NCBI GenBank assembly: GCA_000499405.2
Contig: HG738137.1
Coordinates: 12,336,121 to 12,400,120 of the forward strand
Length of the DNA: 64,000 nt
Reading direction: 5' to 3'
From: Onchocerca volvulus
Taxonomy: Eukaryota; Nematoda; Chromadorea; Rhabditida; Onchocercidae
The notes under the pieces are model-generated. The model had not been told where the DNA came from, did not search any database, and saw only the letters and a program-made list of their open reading frames with translations. The translations under genes were made by a program, and so were the position numbers. Shown here in pieces: positions 25,701-41,822 of the stretch (position 1 is the first letter of the stretch; every line of letters starts with the position of its first letter).

Positions 25701-26551
25701 AAAATAGACTGACTTATCCGGTAGTGGAGCAGCATCTATTTCTTGACCCGGAGCATTGATGTTGTAAATGCAAAAATTTGACAGGAATTCGCCAGCTGTT
25801 GCATATTGGAAAAAATTTTGAAAGTTTGTTTCCGCTGAAAATAATGTTCTATTTAATTATGATATTATTTATTTAATGAATAAGAAAAAATAAGATGCGA
25901 TGAATAAAAAGAAAGAAAGAAATGAAAAAGGAAAGGAGGTGAATAAAATGTTTTAAAAGCAGTGATATTAGGATAGTACTACATGAAATTTCTAACTTGA
26001 ATAAAAGTTAGAATCCGATCATACCATATCATTCTTTATTACTCAGTAATAAAAAGCAATGATATAAATTTAGTCGAACAAAAATACACTTACAGTCAAG
26101 TGCCATATCATGAAATGTAATGATAGGATTTGATTGCCGATTTCCATAAATGGTTACTTTCACATTTCCATAAGGTGTTGATACTTTTTCCTGAAAACAG
26201 TTTGGTAAAAAAGTAAACAAAATTATTGTTTCCAGATAATATCAAAATAACACTAAGATATTTTGAAGTGTTTCTCATAAATTTAAGCAATAAGGAAAAA
26301 AGAAAATAAGTTTCAATTTTTGTGAATTCACCATAATCTCGAGAAAAAAAAAAGACTATTTCAATGTAAAAAAGAAATCAAAATTTGCGAATAAATCCGG
26401 CAGCAAATTTTATTATCATGCATGCTGAAAATAATAAGTTATTTGAAGGAAAAAAAAAGGAGGACAAACAAACTTCAAAATCAGGTGGATGCTCGGGCAT
26501 TAAAGGTAATTCATCCGGAAAATATGCGCCCATTTCTGCAGCCGAAGACAT
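22714..26551 (-). CDS. NDRG family protein (N-myc downstream-regulated)
   Basis: Ten exons, in phase throughout: 26474-26551, 26094-26190, 25714-25834, 25201-25263, 25016-25076, 24514-24600, 24032-24213, 23746-23896, 23331-23418, and 22732-22820 or 22714-22820. The product is about 344 aa if the last exon reads through a GTGAGT donor to a TGA at 22714-22716; it may instead splice to an exon not found. Family landmarks: VSTPYGNVKVTIYGN then ITFHDMALD near residues 28-58, CIYNINAPGQEIDAAPLPD near 79-97, GLGVGMGANVMLRYA near 126-140, MDALILVNC near 147, and LNVPVLQIVGADSAF in exon 8. As in known NDRG proteins, the Gly-rich elbow has no catalytic Ser, so an alpha/beta-hydrolase fold without hydrolase activity is expected. 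Start: ATG giving MSSAAEMGAYFPDE. Role in worms is inferred from family only (stress, differentiation, trafficking). Confidence 0.93.
23091..23305. repeat. Large inverted repeat in the last NDRG intron
   Basis: The left arm 23091-23199 and right arm 23214-23305 pair almost perfectly around a loop of about 14 bases. The outer ends are GATCAATACA and TGTATTGATC. The inner ends are AATGGATGATTTGGC and GCCAAATCATCCATT. The left arm has an extra purine-rich stretch of about 20 bases. Transcribed with the NDRG intron, it would fold into a hairpin of about 90 bp. Confidence 0.85.
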
Positions 26552-28554
26552 TGTGTGTTTTCGAACAAGCAAAATTTTTTAAATTCTGAAAATTATGATA
26601 GAATGATTCATCATTTTAACTGATATCTAATAATAAAACGCTAAAATCTTGCAATATTTCAAATAAATAAACAAATAAACATAAAAAACTTTTTACGACC
26701 AGAAAAGAAAAATAAAAAACTATGAATGTATATTAAAAAATTAATGCAAATTTAACAACAAATATAAAAAATTTTTAAAATATATTAGTTTAATTTGAAT
26801 GGATAGAATTTATCTTTATTTATATGCAAAAGCTTATAAATGTAGATATGTAGTTACAAATGTGACTTTAATTTCATAAATGCATCTAATTGATTATTAT
26901 CAACAACAGGTAATATAAAAAGTAAAATTACAATAAAAACTATAAAATGATAAGGAAATAAAAATTTGCAATTGAAGTATAAAAAAACATTTACTGATTT
27001 AAATAATTATATATAAGTTAATTCATCAGTTACTATATTAAATTAGTAATTGCAAAAATGAAATTAATTGATGTTTTCAATTTAGTAACACATATGCTAA
27101 TTTAGTTATATATGCTAAATCTTTTTTCCCATATATGTATTCAACGGGAATCGGAAATGAATAATAAAGGCGTTAAATAACGAATATAAGTGGGAAGAAC
27201 TGGAAGTGAATAATACATGAGATGAATAATAAAGGTGTAAAAAAATAAATATGAGCAAAAGTAACTGGAAATGAATAATACATGAAATGGAAATGGATTA
27301 AAATGAATTGAAAAGAAATCAACTTCCGTTACATGAATTCAATCAAAATGAAATGCCACTGCGCTGACATTAATCAACCACCAGAGCGTTGTTTTCAATC
27401 GACAATTTGAAAACAAGCAAAGAGAGAAAAATTCGTGAATTATGATAGCATTACGAAATAGTGTAACATATGACTATGACTCGAAAGATTGATGAGATTT
27501 GAAAAATATTTTGATGAGAGATTAAAAGTACATGATGAAATAATTTGGAATGAAAGGAGAGAGAGAGAGAAATGGAAGGATTTGTACTCGAAAATTAATT
27601 TGTTAGGAATTAAAAAGAATTTCTAATAATAAACACATCACGGAGATAATAGAAAGTTGGGGATTGAAAAGATAAAGCTAATTGAAGAGATCGCAAAAGA
27701 TTGGAAATTTAACAAAAACATATATTCCCAGTAGGATTAAGAAAAAGACGGAATTCTCATACTACATGCATCCAATTTTTACTTCATCATAAATATTGTA
27801 TGTTTCATTCTCTTCAGTGAATTCCAAATCTTTTTATTTACTCTTATTGTCTATGATCTCATACAATTAGTTGCATCTTTTTCTACTCTCAAAATCTGTC
27901 AAATCTATCATCTATAGATATTTGCGAATTTTCTCAATCTCTAATTCATAAAATTATATATTTTTGATCAATTTTTTGACCAATAGAATTAGTGGAAATT
28001 AATAATTCATTATATGTTCGAATTTGAATATGAGATGTTACCTATAAATTTTAAAGTTTTTCAATACAAAATATCGAATTTCAAAAAATGTGCTACAGAT
28101 TACGAACATCAAAGGATTATTCGTAAAGGTCATATAAATTATTACCCAAAGAGCCAATAAGTTGCATTTAATTTAACTTTTTCGAATAATTCCAATAAAA
28201 TCTAACAAAAAAATGTAATTTGAATTTGAATAATTATTGATTTTTTCTTTTCCAGAATAAAAATTTGAGAAAATGCATTTGAATTTAGCAATAGCTTTAT
28301 CTTTACCCAAAAAAAAATTAGATTATAAATTTCCTTTTCCTTTCTATCCATCTTACTCGTTATTTTTTAGTTTAAAAAAAAAAAAAAGAAAAAGAAGGAA
28401 ATAAAAGTTTATCCGGGAAGTAAAAGGGAAAAAAAAATGTTCAAAAGGTCAAATCTTTTAAACTCGATCAAGTGCAAAATTATAAAGCAGAAGATATGAA
28501 AAATAATTCAGGCGATCAAAGATTAAACCGCTCAAATATGAAGCAAAACTTTCA

Positions 28555-29055
28555 AATTATCAATCCTATGACCTTTATCCTTCTCCTACATCTAACTTTT
28601 CAACCTTCAAAAACTCTCAATTTCTCCCAAATAAAATATCACTTTTCAATCGATAAACTTGGCGAACAAAAAAAAAAAACTCAAAAGACAAAGCTATGAG
28701 ATTAAATTTTGTTTATCATTTGTGTCAGTTTATCGTTGCCAAATGCTGATTTTGTGTGACAGCACAAAAATGACTGATTTGACCTTTCCACTAATTGCTG
28801 ATATATTTAAATTATCATTATTATCTTTCATGAATATATGTGATTATCACTTGAATTTATCACTATCAGCTGGATATACCGTGATAGTAATTGGAAAATT
28901 AAAAGCATTTCCTATTATATGTCGTTCATAGATACTTTTCAACCGCCTTCTTCCGTGACCTTTGCCCTTCTCTCACATCATACTTTTTCGACTTCAAAAA
29001 CTACCAACCTCTCTCTAAGTGATCATTATTTTTCAATCGAATAATTTTGTTGGCT
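28555..29055. repeat. Diverged direct duplication
   Basis: The segment near 28555-28665 (ATGACCTTTATCCTTCTC, then CTTTTCAACCTTCAAAAACT, then TTTTCAATCGATAA) is echoed near 28950-29050 (GTGACCTTTGCCCTTCTC, then TTTTCGACTTCAAAAACTA, then TTTTTCAATCGAATAA). Confidence 0.6.
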
Positions 29056-32000
29056 TGACGAAATTTTATGATAAAATTGATAATCGAATTATTCAATAAT
29101 TTTCATTATTGATTCAATTAATATTTTGTTACAAATTATTTAAAAATTTTTTAAATACAATTTTATAATAGTATTTTCAATATAAAATTTATTACTTATT
29201 GTTATTATTAATTTTTCTTTCAATTTTTATTATAAAATTTTTAAAATTAAATTTATACAATTCATATTCATTTTATTGCATACTTGCAATTTTTTTTTTA
29301 AAACTATTATTGAAATATGCTATGAATCAAAAAATATTTATAAAATACATTATGAAACAGAAAATAATTATGTAACAATTCATTACAAACAAGAAATCAA
29401 ATTTAAAATTGAAATTTCTGCGAAAAAAATTGTTCAAATTCAAAAAACTCTGTGAATAGACTTAATTATAAACTATTTATTGATTATAGCTTTTCTAAAA
29501 AAAAAAAAAAAAAAAGGAAAAAAGTACATTTTTATTTGTACTTTTTTCAAATTAATGAAAACGAAAAAAAAAAACGAAAGACGGAAGAATGAATTCGGCG
29601 AAGTACATGCATTTAAATTGTAAACAAAATTATTTTAATGTAAAAAATTTTTCGATTTTTACATTTTTCTTGTTGATAAATGATAAGAAAAAAAAAAGAC
29701 AATGATATTTTCATTTTTACCTTTTTTTTTTCAGTATATATATTTTATTTATAATTAACAAAAAATTTGATGATAATATAGAATAAATTTATCATAAGAA
29801 TTTTTTATTCTTTATATCGTCGTTTTGAATTTAAATAATGCATTACTAAATTTTTATAAATTTATTAAATTCAATAAAAATTTCAAAAATTATCATTTTC
29901 TTCCTTATAACTAATAAGAATTGTTAAGAAAGATTTAAAAAAAAAAAAAATGAATAATAATTATCAATTAATTGTTTTAAATATTATCAATTCCTTTTTT
30001 AAAAAATCATTTCCAAATCTGCTAAAAAAAATAAATGAGTATGATAATTTCTCATAAACTTTTAATTTATCTTTTTTCATCCGTACAGGTAAAAAAGTTT
30101 AATAGTATGATAAAATTATCAGTGGTTTTATCACTAACATAATGTTTTTTTTTAGGTGATAAAATTAAGTGATGAATATTATATTAAATTTGGTTTAAAT
30201 CTAAGAAATTCAAATAAACTTTCATTTATTAATTCAATATTAAATTGAAACTTAATTTTCTTTTTAAGAAACCCCATATTTGATTGATCATTTTAATTCT
30301 TTTTCCTTTTTTTTTTTTTTTTAATACTTTTATAGAGGCAATGTGGTAAAGATATGAGTAGTACATATTAATTAATAATAATTAATTCATTTATGTTAAC
30401 ATTGCGTAAACATAATTAATGATTATTCACATTCAATTCAATTTAATCATTTCCCATTTTTGATTTATCAATTTCGTTGTTTTTGTTTACATGAATATGC
30501 TAATTTGCAATTATTGCTATTTAATTGACGGAATAGAAAAAAAAAATCCAATATTCTAGATAAATCCAAAAATTTCTAATGAATATAATTAAAGATAATA
30601 ATAGGGATGGTAATGAAATAATTACTTTTAAATTTTAAATATATATAAAAAAAAGATGAATTTAAAAAATTGTTTAAAAAAAATAATTTTTTTAGTTTTG
30701 ATTTTTTTCTTTATTTAATAATTGTTGTGAAAATTATTTCCCGAAACTAAAAATGTTCTAATTTTCTTATAAAAGTTCCCATTTAAGCTCTTAAAAATTG
30801 ACTTTCTTCAAAATTTTTAATTGATTTTTACTCATCAAAAAAAGTATGTATAAATCATTTTAGATTTAAAAAAATTTAGAAAAGTTTTGCATTGCAAAAT
30901 TCAACGAATATATATGGTTATGTTTCATGAACAAATTATTAATATCGATGCTTCTCATTTCCAATTAATGTTAATATAATTACTGTAATTAGCGATTAAT
31001 TGTAACAAAAAATTTTTCGATATTATTTCATTTTTAGTTTAAATTTGTTTGAAATTTTAGTATTTGAATACTTTTGTTGTACAAATTTAAATTTCAATTT
31101 TTTTTTTAATGATGCTAAGAAAGTTTTGCATACAATAATATGTCTCATTATAATATTGCAAAGCATATATTGAATTAAATGTAATTTGTTTTCTTGATGA
31201 TGATGAAGAATTTAAATATCTTATTTTAAAAAAAAAATAAATAAAAAAAATAAAGAATTGTCAAAATATAGCAAGTTGAATTTAAAAAATTGATACATAC
31301 TAAATTCTTCTTAACAAAAAAAAAAAAAAAATTAAATCAAGAACACATATACTTTAATCTGAAAATGTTGATTGAAATTTTAATTAAAATTTAATCAATA
31401 AATTATGGAGTATTTTACAAAACACAATTTCTTTCTTCCTTCCTTTTTTTTTTCGTTTAAATATTGAGATTTAATAAACTGATAGTAACTTAATTATGAA
31501 AAATTATCACAAGAATTATTGCAAAATTTGTTTGTTACAGTGAGAAATTAAATTTAGCGTTCTTTCTGGATAAAATTTCAAAAATATATGGAAATTTGCA
31601 GCAAAGTTAAATATTTATCATTTCAATTTTTGGTTGATTCAGTATGACAATTGAATGTTTTTTTTTTTTTATCAATAATCTAAATTAACTTTTTAGAGAT
31701 CCATTGGGCATTAATGATGTTTAAGTTATGAATATACGATAGGGTTTTGATTCTTTTATGAAATCTTTAGATGATTTATCTTTCAAAGGAAAGTTTCGAT
31801 TGTTTGATGTTGATAATCAGTGATAAGTGTTTTGCCGGTTAGTGTTAACATGAATGTTTATTGTATTTCGAGTAATGTTATTCATTTTTCTTTGCTGTTC
31901 CGATGTATTTTAATTAAGTTGTATTTTAATTAAAATGAATGAATTATTAATTGAGATTTTGAGTTGTAATTTTTCTTGCTCTGGTTTGTTTTATGGTAAT

Positions 32001-32942
32001 TGTTCTGAAATTTGTGATGCCATAATCATATAGATTTATGCCTATTCTGTTGGAATTAACGTTAATTGAGTTTTTATGTTTTTTCAATTTTGTGAATAAA
32101 GTAAAATATTCATAAAATTGAGTAAGTTTTTACGGGTTATTGTTAATTAATTAATCAATTAAAATTATCAAAAAAAAAAGTCTTTTGAGTGAAAATAATA
32201 ATAATAATAGAAAAATCAACAAATAAACAGAAAAAGCAATTTTAATGAGAATAACTTTAGGCACAAGCATGCAACTCTTTTCAATAAAAGAAGCATTTAC
32301 TACCTTTAAAAACTTAATTATTATTTTAATTATTGTTCTTAAAAAGCTTAATTATTATTTTTATTTTTAAGAAGCAAAAATCGATAATCCTTTATCATGA
32401 TATTTTCATGATATTATATACAGCAATATTGATTAATTTGATCAAATGTTAGCACAAATTTTTTTCTATGCAATTGATTCATTAAAATAAAGATGGAGTA
32501 AATTTCTTCAACATTCGTATATTTAAATTGTAATTCAGTTTTTAATTATTGCAACAAAAACACTTCCAATTCAGTTTTCATTTTGAAATCAATAAAATGT
32601 ATGATGTTATTGGATGTTAATTTTAAAATTTCTTCATAGAATTATTTTTTATTCGGTAAAATTTTGAATTTTAATTTTTAGATAAAAGAATATTCATCCT
32701 ATTTTGGTGAAAAGTTTAACTATTCTAATAGCAGGCAAATTTGAAAATTTGACATTGTAAAATTTATTTCCGAATAAATTAGTATCATTTTATAAAATAA
32801 TTCATACGATATTTTGAAAAACCAATTAATTACATTTAAATGTAAATGAACATTGAACATTTTGCCGAAAAAAATGTTTCAGTTATATCTTGAATTAAAT
32901 AATATACTTGTATACAGGTGTACTCATATACTTGTATTTTAG

Positions 32943-32948
32943 TTTATT
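32943..32948 (-). terminator. Candidate polyadenylation signal of the collagen gene
   Basis: AATAAA on the minus strand, about 80 bases past the collagen stop codon at 33027-33029. Confidence 0.45.
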
Positions 32949-33026
32949 TTAAATAAAATGACAATCGAAATATCGAACATTTTGAGAATTTGCAAAAAAA
33001 ATAAATAAATTTAAATTGCACAAACA

Positions 33027-35541
<2,515 letters not shown>

Positions 35542-35546
35542 TGCAT

Positions 35547-35566
35547 TCAATTTTTCTGAAATTGAA
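35547..35566 (-). promoter_or_regulatory. Probable spliced-leader acceptor of the collagen gene
   Basis: On the minus strand, CAATTTCAG ends about 14 bases before the chosen ATG (35539-35541), an ideal trans-splice acceptor position. It also supports the choice of start codon. Confidence 0.55.
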
Positions 35567-36184
35567 AAATATATCAGAAAAGAAAAATTAATGATTATTT
35601 TATTAAATTATCATAAGAATGTAAAAATCATCAGGAACAGTCCAAAAAATTAAAATTTTATTTGAAAAAAATTATTAAAACCTGGAATTTTTTTCACTTT
35701 TTTTGAATATTAACAAATAGATATAATTAAAGATTTTACTATCAGTAGTAATAAAGTTTTACTTAACTTTTTTTTTTGATTAATTAAAATATATTGGGGA
35801 TAAAAGTTAACCATTATTTTGTTAATTAATTATTATCTTTTTCTGTAATTTGCAAAATAAAGTATTTAAATATTAAAAATTTTGCAAGAAAAAAAATCGA
35901 GAATCGGAGAAGTGAATTTCTTTTTATTCTAAATATTAACAATGAATATAATTAAAGATTTACAATGAGTAGTGAAGAATATTCATTTTGCTTTTCGCTT
36001 AAATTTAATTTCTTGTTTGATTATAATTTGATTAATAAAATCAAATATACAAAAATAATACATAAGTGAAAAATAATAATGATAATTATCATTAGAAATA
36101 TCATTGTTAATTAAACAATAATAACTTCAATAATAATAGTAAGCAGTAGAAAACTAACTGTTAATATTTTATCATATATCTATC

Positions 36185-36705
36185 AACACTCATTACTGTA
36201 AGTGACAGTATCCTATCTTATTTCACTAGTAGTAATAATCGAACATTTTGATGATTGTAACATTTCGTAAATTTTTTGTTCCTTCTAGCAATATGTGCTG
36301 ATAAATAACATTGTTTTATAATTGGCAACAGTATTCTATCTATCATGTGTATATTTATGCTGATTACTGTAACTAACAGTATCCTATCCCACTAAACTAG
36401 CTGTAATAATATAATCATGTTTCGATGATTTTAACATTTTGGAACTTTTTTCCCCTTAGTAATCAGCGTTAATAAACTAACATTATTTATTGTTAGCAAC
36501 AGTACTTTATTATGTATATTCATTACAAGCGCATTAATATTGATTACTGTAAGTAACAGTATTTTATCCTACTCCAATAATAATGGCTAGTCTCATTACA
36601 TCTCAATGATCGTAACGATTCGCAAATTTTTTCGTTTCACTTAATAATAAATAGTATATTTTTGTTAGCACTGGTTACTGAAGTTACAGTATTCTATCCT
36701 ATTTT
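36185..36705. repeat. Tandem array of about 175-bp units with a palindromic core, upstream of the collagen
   Basis: Four units begin near 36190, 36363, 36541 and 36671. Each opens with a core such as TTACTGTAAGTAACAGTA, in which TACTGT and ACAGTA are inverted, followed by TCCTATC or a near match. In the first three, a tract like GATGATTGTAACATTTCG follows about 60-70 bases later. The fourth unit is shortened. The array starts about 650 bases above the collagen start codon. Confidence 0.75.
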
Positions 36706-37776
36706 TATCCTACTTTTATTTTCCATCAATTCGAATTTCATTCTTCAATTCTTACAATTTTTTTCATCTACATCATGGTAAAATAATTAAATGAGAGGTA
36801 CCAACCTTTTCGTAGAGTGAACGGTTATTTGCAGTGAAATAATAATGTAGTATTTCATGCATATCTTCCTTAAATAGTATAACAAATAACAAAGCATTCT
36901 CCTCCCTTTATCCGAGAAATATTCAAGTACAATTGATTTCTGTCATATATTTTTCTCTAGATTAAAGTAAGGCATCTTATCGATGGAAAATATCACCATG
37001 TCTTATTGCATTGTCGAAAATTTTCAAGAGATGTAGGAGGAAAAGGATGAAAAAATAAAAAAAAAAAGAAAAAAAAGGAGAACAGAAAAGTGCAGGCAAT
37101 GGATGTTCATTCTATCAAAACTAGGCATTTGTATTTAGTCACTTTGACCTGGTTCATATGAAAGGAACTGTTGGTACCAAAAAAAAGTTTCAAAGTGATT
37201 TATCACGTATCATTTTTTAAAATAATCTCCAAACTGTCGCTTTTCTTATGTTCGATATTCGTATTAATATTCGTTTTCGTCTATTCGTATTCAATATTCG
37301 TATTCATATTCGTATTTAATATTCAATGTATGTATAACTTTAATTACATCCTTTATTTATATATACTTTTCATTTTATTTTACCTAACTTATCATTTTTA
37401 ACTTGTTAATTCAAGATGAGTTATATTAGTTGCTAAGTGATCCAAATTTAGTTTAATGACTTGCCAATTAATTTAAGTTGATAGTTTGTTATTACTAAAT
37501 AATAATCTTTTTGCCCCATATTTGCTTTTTCATTTCTACTTGCCATTTTTGAATGTTATCCATTATTAGTCCAATATAGTTCATTATTTGTCAGTTTAAC
37601 ATAAAAAAAATAGCAATATATCATATATTCATGCTATACGGTTCACTTTTTTTTTTTCATAACATTTTTTTGATTTTTTTTTTTTAGTCAGAGTGTATCC
37701 ATCATGCCAAAAATATTGACGAATTTGTTGCTGAAAGATTTTAAGTATTTAAACAGAATTTAAATGTTATATTAAA
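36706..37776. other. Spacer with a short pentanucleotide-like repeat
   Basis: No exon was found. A run of TATTCGTATT-type units lies at about 37255-37325. Confidence 0.4.
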
Positions 37777-38216
37777 CTAGCTGTACCAGGCCATTCTCCG
37801 TCTGGCTATCCAGCTGGTCTATATAAATAAAAAAGTAGGTATGTCTATATAGAAACACACGTCTATTCGAATGCAATATTGTATCAAAATTTCAAATCAG
37901 TGAAGACTCAGTGAAGAACTTGAAACGTTGTGCTAAAAGCCACAACGAAAATTTATACTTTTATTTATATAAATAATTTGTCGACTATAATCTAGCAATG
38001 AATCAATGATTGGTTCGTCATACGTTATCTGTGAATCGGAGCGTTTTGGCGGGAAACATGTTCATCTTTAAGGACAGATAGAAAAGAAGCTAATATATCT
38101 ATATAGAAACACGCGCCTATTTGAATGCAACTTATATTAAAATTTCAAAATAGACGAAGAAGTTGCAATGTTATATCAAAAGCCACAACGAACATTTGCA
38201 TTGTAAATTATATAGA
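37777..38216 (-). mobile_element. Helitron-like non-autonomous element (minus orientation)
   Basis: Read on the minus strand it starts with TCTATATAA (38216 downward) and ends with a hairpin-prone segment (CCAG..CTGG) and CTAG at 37777-37780, followed by T. This fits Helitron rules: 5' TC, 3' hairpin plus CTRR, insertion between A and T. It contains two copies of the core TATTCGAATGCAA / TATTTGAATGCAA. Confidence 0.7.
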
Positions 38217-41200
38217 TCAGTTTTTCCCCTTCATAGAATTAATGTGAATCATTTTTGAGAATTGATTCATCTCATTTTGTCAATAAAATTTTATACATTA
38301 ATTTCAAGTTTAATTGTACATGTTAAGTTTCAATGTTTACCTTCTATTATAAAACAAAAGAAAAAAGAAAAAAAATGATATTTTATTATTAAAACAGAGA
38401 TAAATCAGAATAAAATTGGATTTTTAAGAATAAAGTATTACATAAATTTCCCACTTGTATTTTTGATGAAATTTTTAGAAATTATTAATTTAAGATTTTC
38501 ACATATTTCCTGATCGATATAACATGACTATTTATTTGTGTCTATGAAATTAATCCTAAATTTTTATGCTATGGATAAGATATTTTAAGCATTTTATTCT
38601 TTAACAAATTGGTTCTTTTTTTTTTTTCGAAACAATTCGAAATGAAGACTAGGAATCAACATTTTATTTAATGATCAAATTCTTGATTATTTGATTATTT
38701 ATTTCAATTTTTTTTTACTTCCTTTCTGGAACAAATTAGATTATGCAGTCTTCAGATAACAAATTTCCATGAATCTTTCATTTTTAATCCGAGAAATTGA
38801 AATAAAACTTTGAAAAAAATTTTTCAAGCTATACTAAAATCAAGGAAAAATGAAATGTTGTAATTATTCATTCCTTTACAAAAAAACTCAGAAAGTTCAT
38901 TTATTTCCTTCATTATTTATTTGTTTGTTGTACAATTATTTAAAAAAGTAATTTCGGCCCAGTTTTGTTTCAAAATATGATTTATTATCAATCAAAATAA
39001 ACATTTTCTAATTAAGTAGCAAATTTTTCGCCATATCTGAGAGTAATATTTTTTTAATTCATTAATGATTCAGAAATTATGTATTTCGAAAAATTTTTAA
39101 TTTCAGGAAAATTTCTCACTTTTTAATTTTATCATTTTGACAAAATTGTAAATAATATTTATGATGAAAAGTAGAAAAAAAGTATCCAATAATAATAACA
39201 TTTGAAATAATAGTGATACAAATTCTCAATCATAACATTATGAATTTTTGGCATTAAAAATTTTGGTAAAATATTGCGTAAAAAAACTAAAAAATTGCAT
39301 TTTTCCAAAAATTTTAATCTAAATTTCAATTTAAATTAAATTCTGAAAAAAAAAATGATTGATGAATGCCCTTATTTTGCTTCTTGTCGATATTTTTAAT
39401 CCTTGAAATTGTCCGAAATAACAGGAGGCCATCATTTAAGGAGCAACAGATGACGGGGAAATTTTATAATTCAAGAAAAAAAAAAAAAAAAAGATTTGTT
39501 TCCCGTAACAAAAGGAATACCATTATATTTTTGAGAATTTGCTATGAATACAATTCATTATTGGAGATTTATTAGGATATACCGTTAAATTTTACGACTA
39601 AATTTCGTAAAAGGAAAAAAAAATTGAATAATTAATTTTTAATTCTTTTTTTTCTTTTGTTATCCGGTAGAATCATTTGATAAATGAAATTAAATGGAGG
39701 ATATTGAGGAAAAAGATAACATAAATGATTAATATCACATTTAAATAGGTAATTTCAAAAAAAAAAAAAAAGAAACAAACGAAAAGAAGAAAAAGTGGTA
39801 TCTTTACAAGGAAGGAAAAGGAAAAGGAAAAGGAAAAGAAAGTGGCCAAAAGGGATTAGATAATAGTTTTGTTTAATTAATTGATAAACAATATCATTTA
39901 TGTTGTAATAGTAATTGTGATAACAACAATAACAATAGCAGCCAAACAACAACAATAATAATAATAATAAAAGCAAGAGCAATAATATAGCAATAACAAA
40001 TAACAGTGACAACAATAACAATAATAAACAATAATAACAATGACAAACAACAACGATGACAATAATAAAAATAACAAACAACAACAAAAACAGTAACAAA
40101 AGCAACCATAAGAACAAATACATTAATAAAAAGTAGTCAATAACAAATGGTAGGGCTAATAATAAAGCAATAACAAACAACAACGACAACAATAACAATA
40201 ACAAACAGAAATGACAACAACAATAACAATAATAAACAACAATGACAACAATAACAACAACGATTTTAATAATAATAAACAACAGCATTAGATAATAATA
40301 ATCTGTAAATTAATAAGATTTGATGAGAATTTGATATTTTATTGTAAAAACGATTAATTTGAGAGGAAAGTGGGAAATAAAAAAGGAAAAAAGCAAAGTC
40401 GAGGAGAAAGGGAGTAGAAATTAGAAAAGGGACATTTTAGGTGAACGATGAAAATCGTTCGAAAAAATACGGAAGAATTTTAATGATATTTAAATGATAA
40501 AGATAAAATCATTGATGAAATAATAAATTTGAAATGTATGATTAAAGCCAAAATTTAAAATACTTACTTAGATGATCAAATTTCGCTTAAGAAAAAAAAA
40601 AAGAAAACAGAAAAGTAAAAAAAAAAAAGGGAAGAAAAAGGCGAAAATATAAAACTGTTTTATGTTTCATGAAATTAAAATTTGTTGTTGCATTTCAAAA
40701 TTACTTAAATTTATAAAATTTCGAGATTAAAATCATTTAATTGGTGTTATATTTGGAATAATTAATTTGTGAAACTTCGAAAAATAATGATCTTTTTATT
40801 GTGAGTGAAATTCTTGGATAATGAAAAAGAAAAGAAAAATATGTTACAAATTTGACTTATATAATTTTAGCTTCAATAACTGATATGATAATACATTTGT
40901 TTCTGGTATTTTCATTAAATTTTTTTTATCATTTCAAATTTTTATCATCATAATGATATGAAAAAGTATAGGGTATGAGCATTTCTTTTCAGTAAATTTA
41001 ATTTTGTTATAAATATAAAAATAAAGCCATATTTTTTCTTTTTATTTCTTAACTAAATTATTTCTTTTCTCATATTTTCATTTGTTTTTCCTTTTCTTTT
41101 TCAATTTTTTATTAAATAAGCAAAAAACAATTTATTTATTTATTTTTGTATACGCTCATATAATTCTTTCATGTGAACTATAACAAATACATTGAATAAT

Positions 41201-41750
41201 AAATGAATGAGAAAGCCAAAATAATAATTGAAATGAATAAATTTTTGCATGAATTTAAATAATGAAATAAATAAACTAGAATGAGTTTAAATACGCATAA
41301 TTAATTTTGAAATATAATAATTAATAATTAATTAACAAAAAATTTTCAAAAATTTTCTATCAAAAAATTTCTACTTATCGAGCATGAAAGAAGAATAAGA
41401 ATATAAAATAAATGATAATTTCATAAAAATAATTTAATAATAAATTATTTCAAATAATGATTTAATAATAATTTAATTTCTGGATATTTATTTATTTCTT
41501 ATTGTTCCTTTTAGTACGATAGATAATTGATTTTTACAGTTCGCGAATATAATGTTCAAATCGATATTCTACTTATATCTATTGCACAAATAAATATTAA
41601 ACTGATGTATAATTTCTACCCATTCTTTATACGTTTAATTTCTAGATATTCACATATAAAATATTAAAATAGTTACCTGAGTTAAACAAATCACGTGTGA
41701 AATGTTAAAATAGGTTCCAATTTTTGTGTATCATTAAAATAAGAGATAAA
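38217..41750. other. Gene-poor stretch
   Basis: Apart from the trinucleotide tract listed separately, it holds only AT-rich spacer with homopolymer runs. If the exon at 41751-41822 is the last exon of a minus-strand gene, the right-hand part is its 3' flank. Confidence 0.4.
39900..40290. repeat. CAA/AAT trinucleotide-rich low-complexity tract
   Basis: About 390 bases of interspersed AACAAT, AATAAT and AACAAC units on the + strand. The long open frame on the other strand (poly Leu/Ile/Val with Cys/Tyr) is a by-product of the repeat and not a gene. Confidence 0.9.
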
Positions 41751-41822
41751 TCACATATAATCAAATCCAGCCAAGCCATATACAAATTGTTGGTAATCTC
41801 CAAACACGATACCAATACTATT
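41751..41822 (-). CDS. Isolated 3'-terminal exon of an unidentified gene
   Basis: A good acceptor (TTATTTCAG) is followed by 23 open codons and TGA: NSIGIVFGDYQQFVYG then LAGFDYM. The composition (Gly, Asp, Gln, Val, Tyr) is unlike the translated spacer around it. It needs an upstream exon ending in phase 0 at higher coordinates, and I did not find one with confidence. The gene is not recognised. It could be the end of a gene with long introns running through 41.8-47 kb. Confidence 0.42.
   Translation of the reverse strand, partial: NSIGIVFGDYQQFVYGLAGFDYM

Larger units (their letters stand above)
26552..33026. other. 6.5-kb gene-poor stretch
   Basis: No exon was found. It contains two-copy direct repeats at about 27150-27290 (GAAATGAATAATA units) and about 28555-29055 (two copies, some 380 bases apart), plus many A and T runs. 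GC content is very low between about 29050 and 32900. Confidence 0.5.

Noticed and set aside
39755..40288. Longest single open frame in the window (177 codons, minus strand)
   Set aside because: It is a Leu/Ile/Val/Tyr/Cys-rich translation of a CAA/AAT trinucleotide repeat; no domain, no signal of normal composition.
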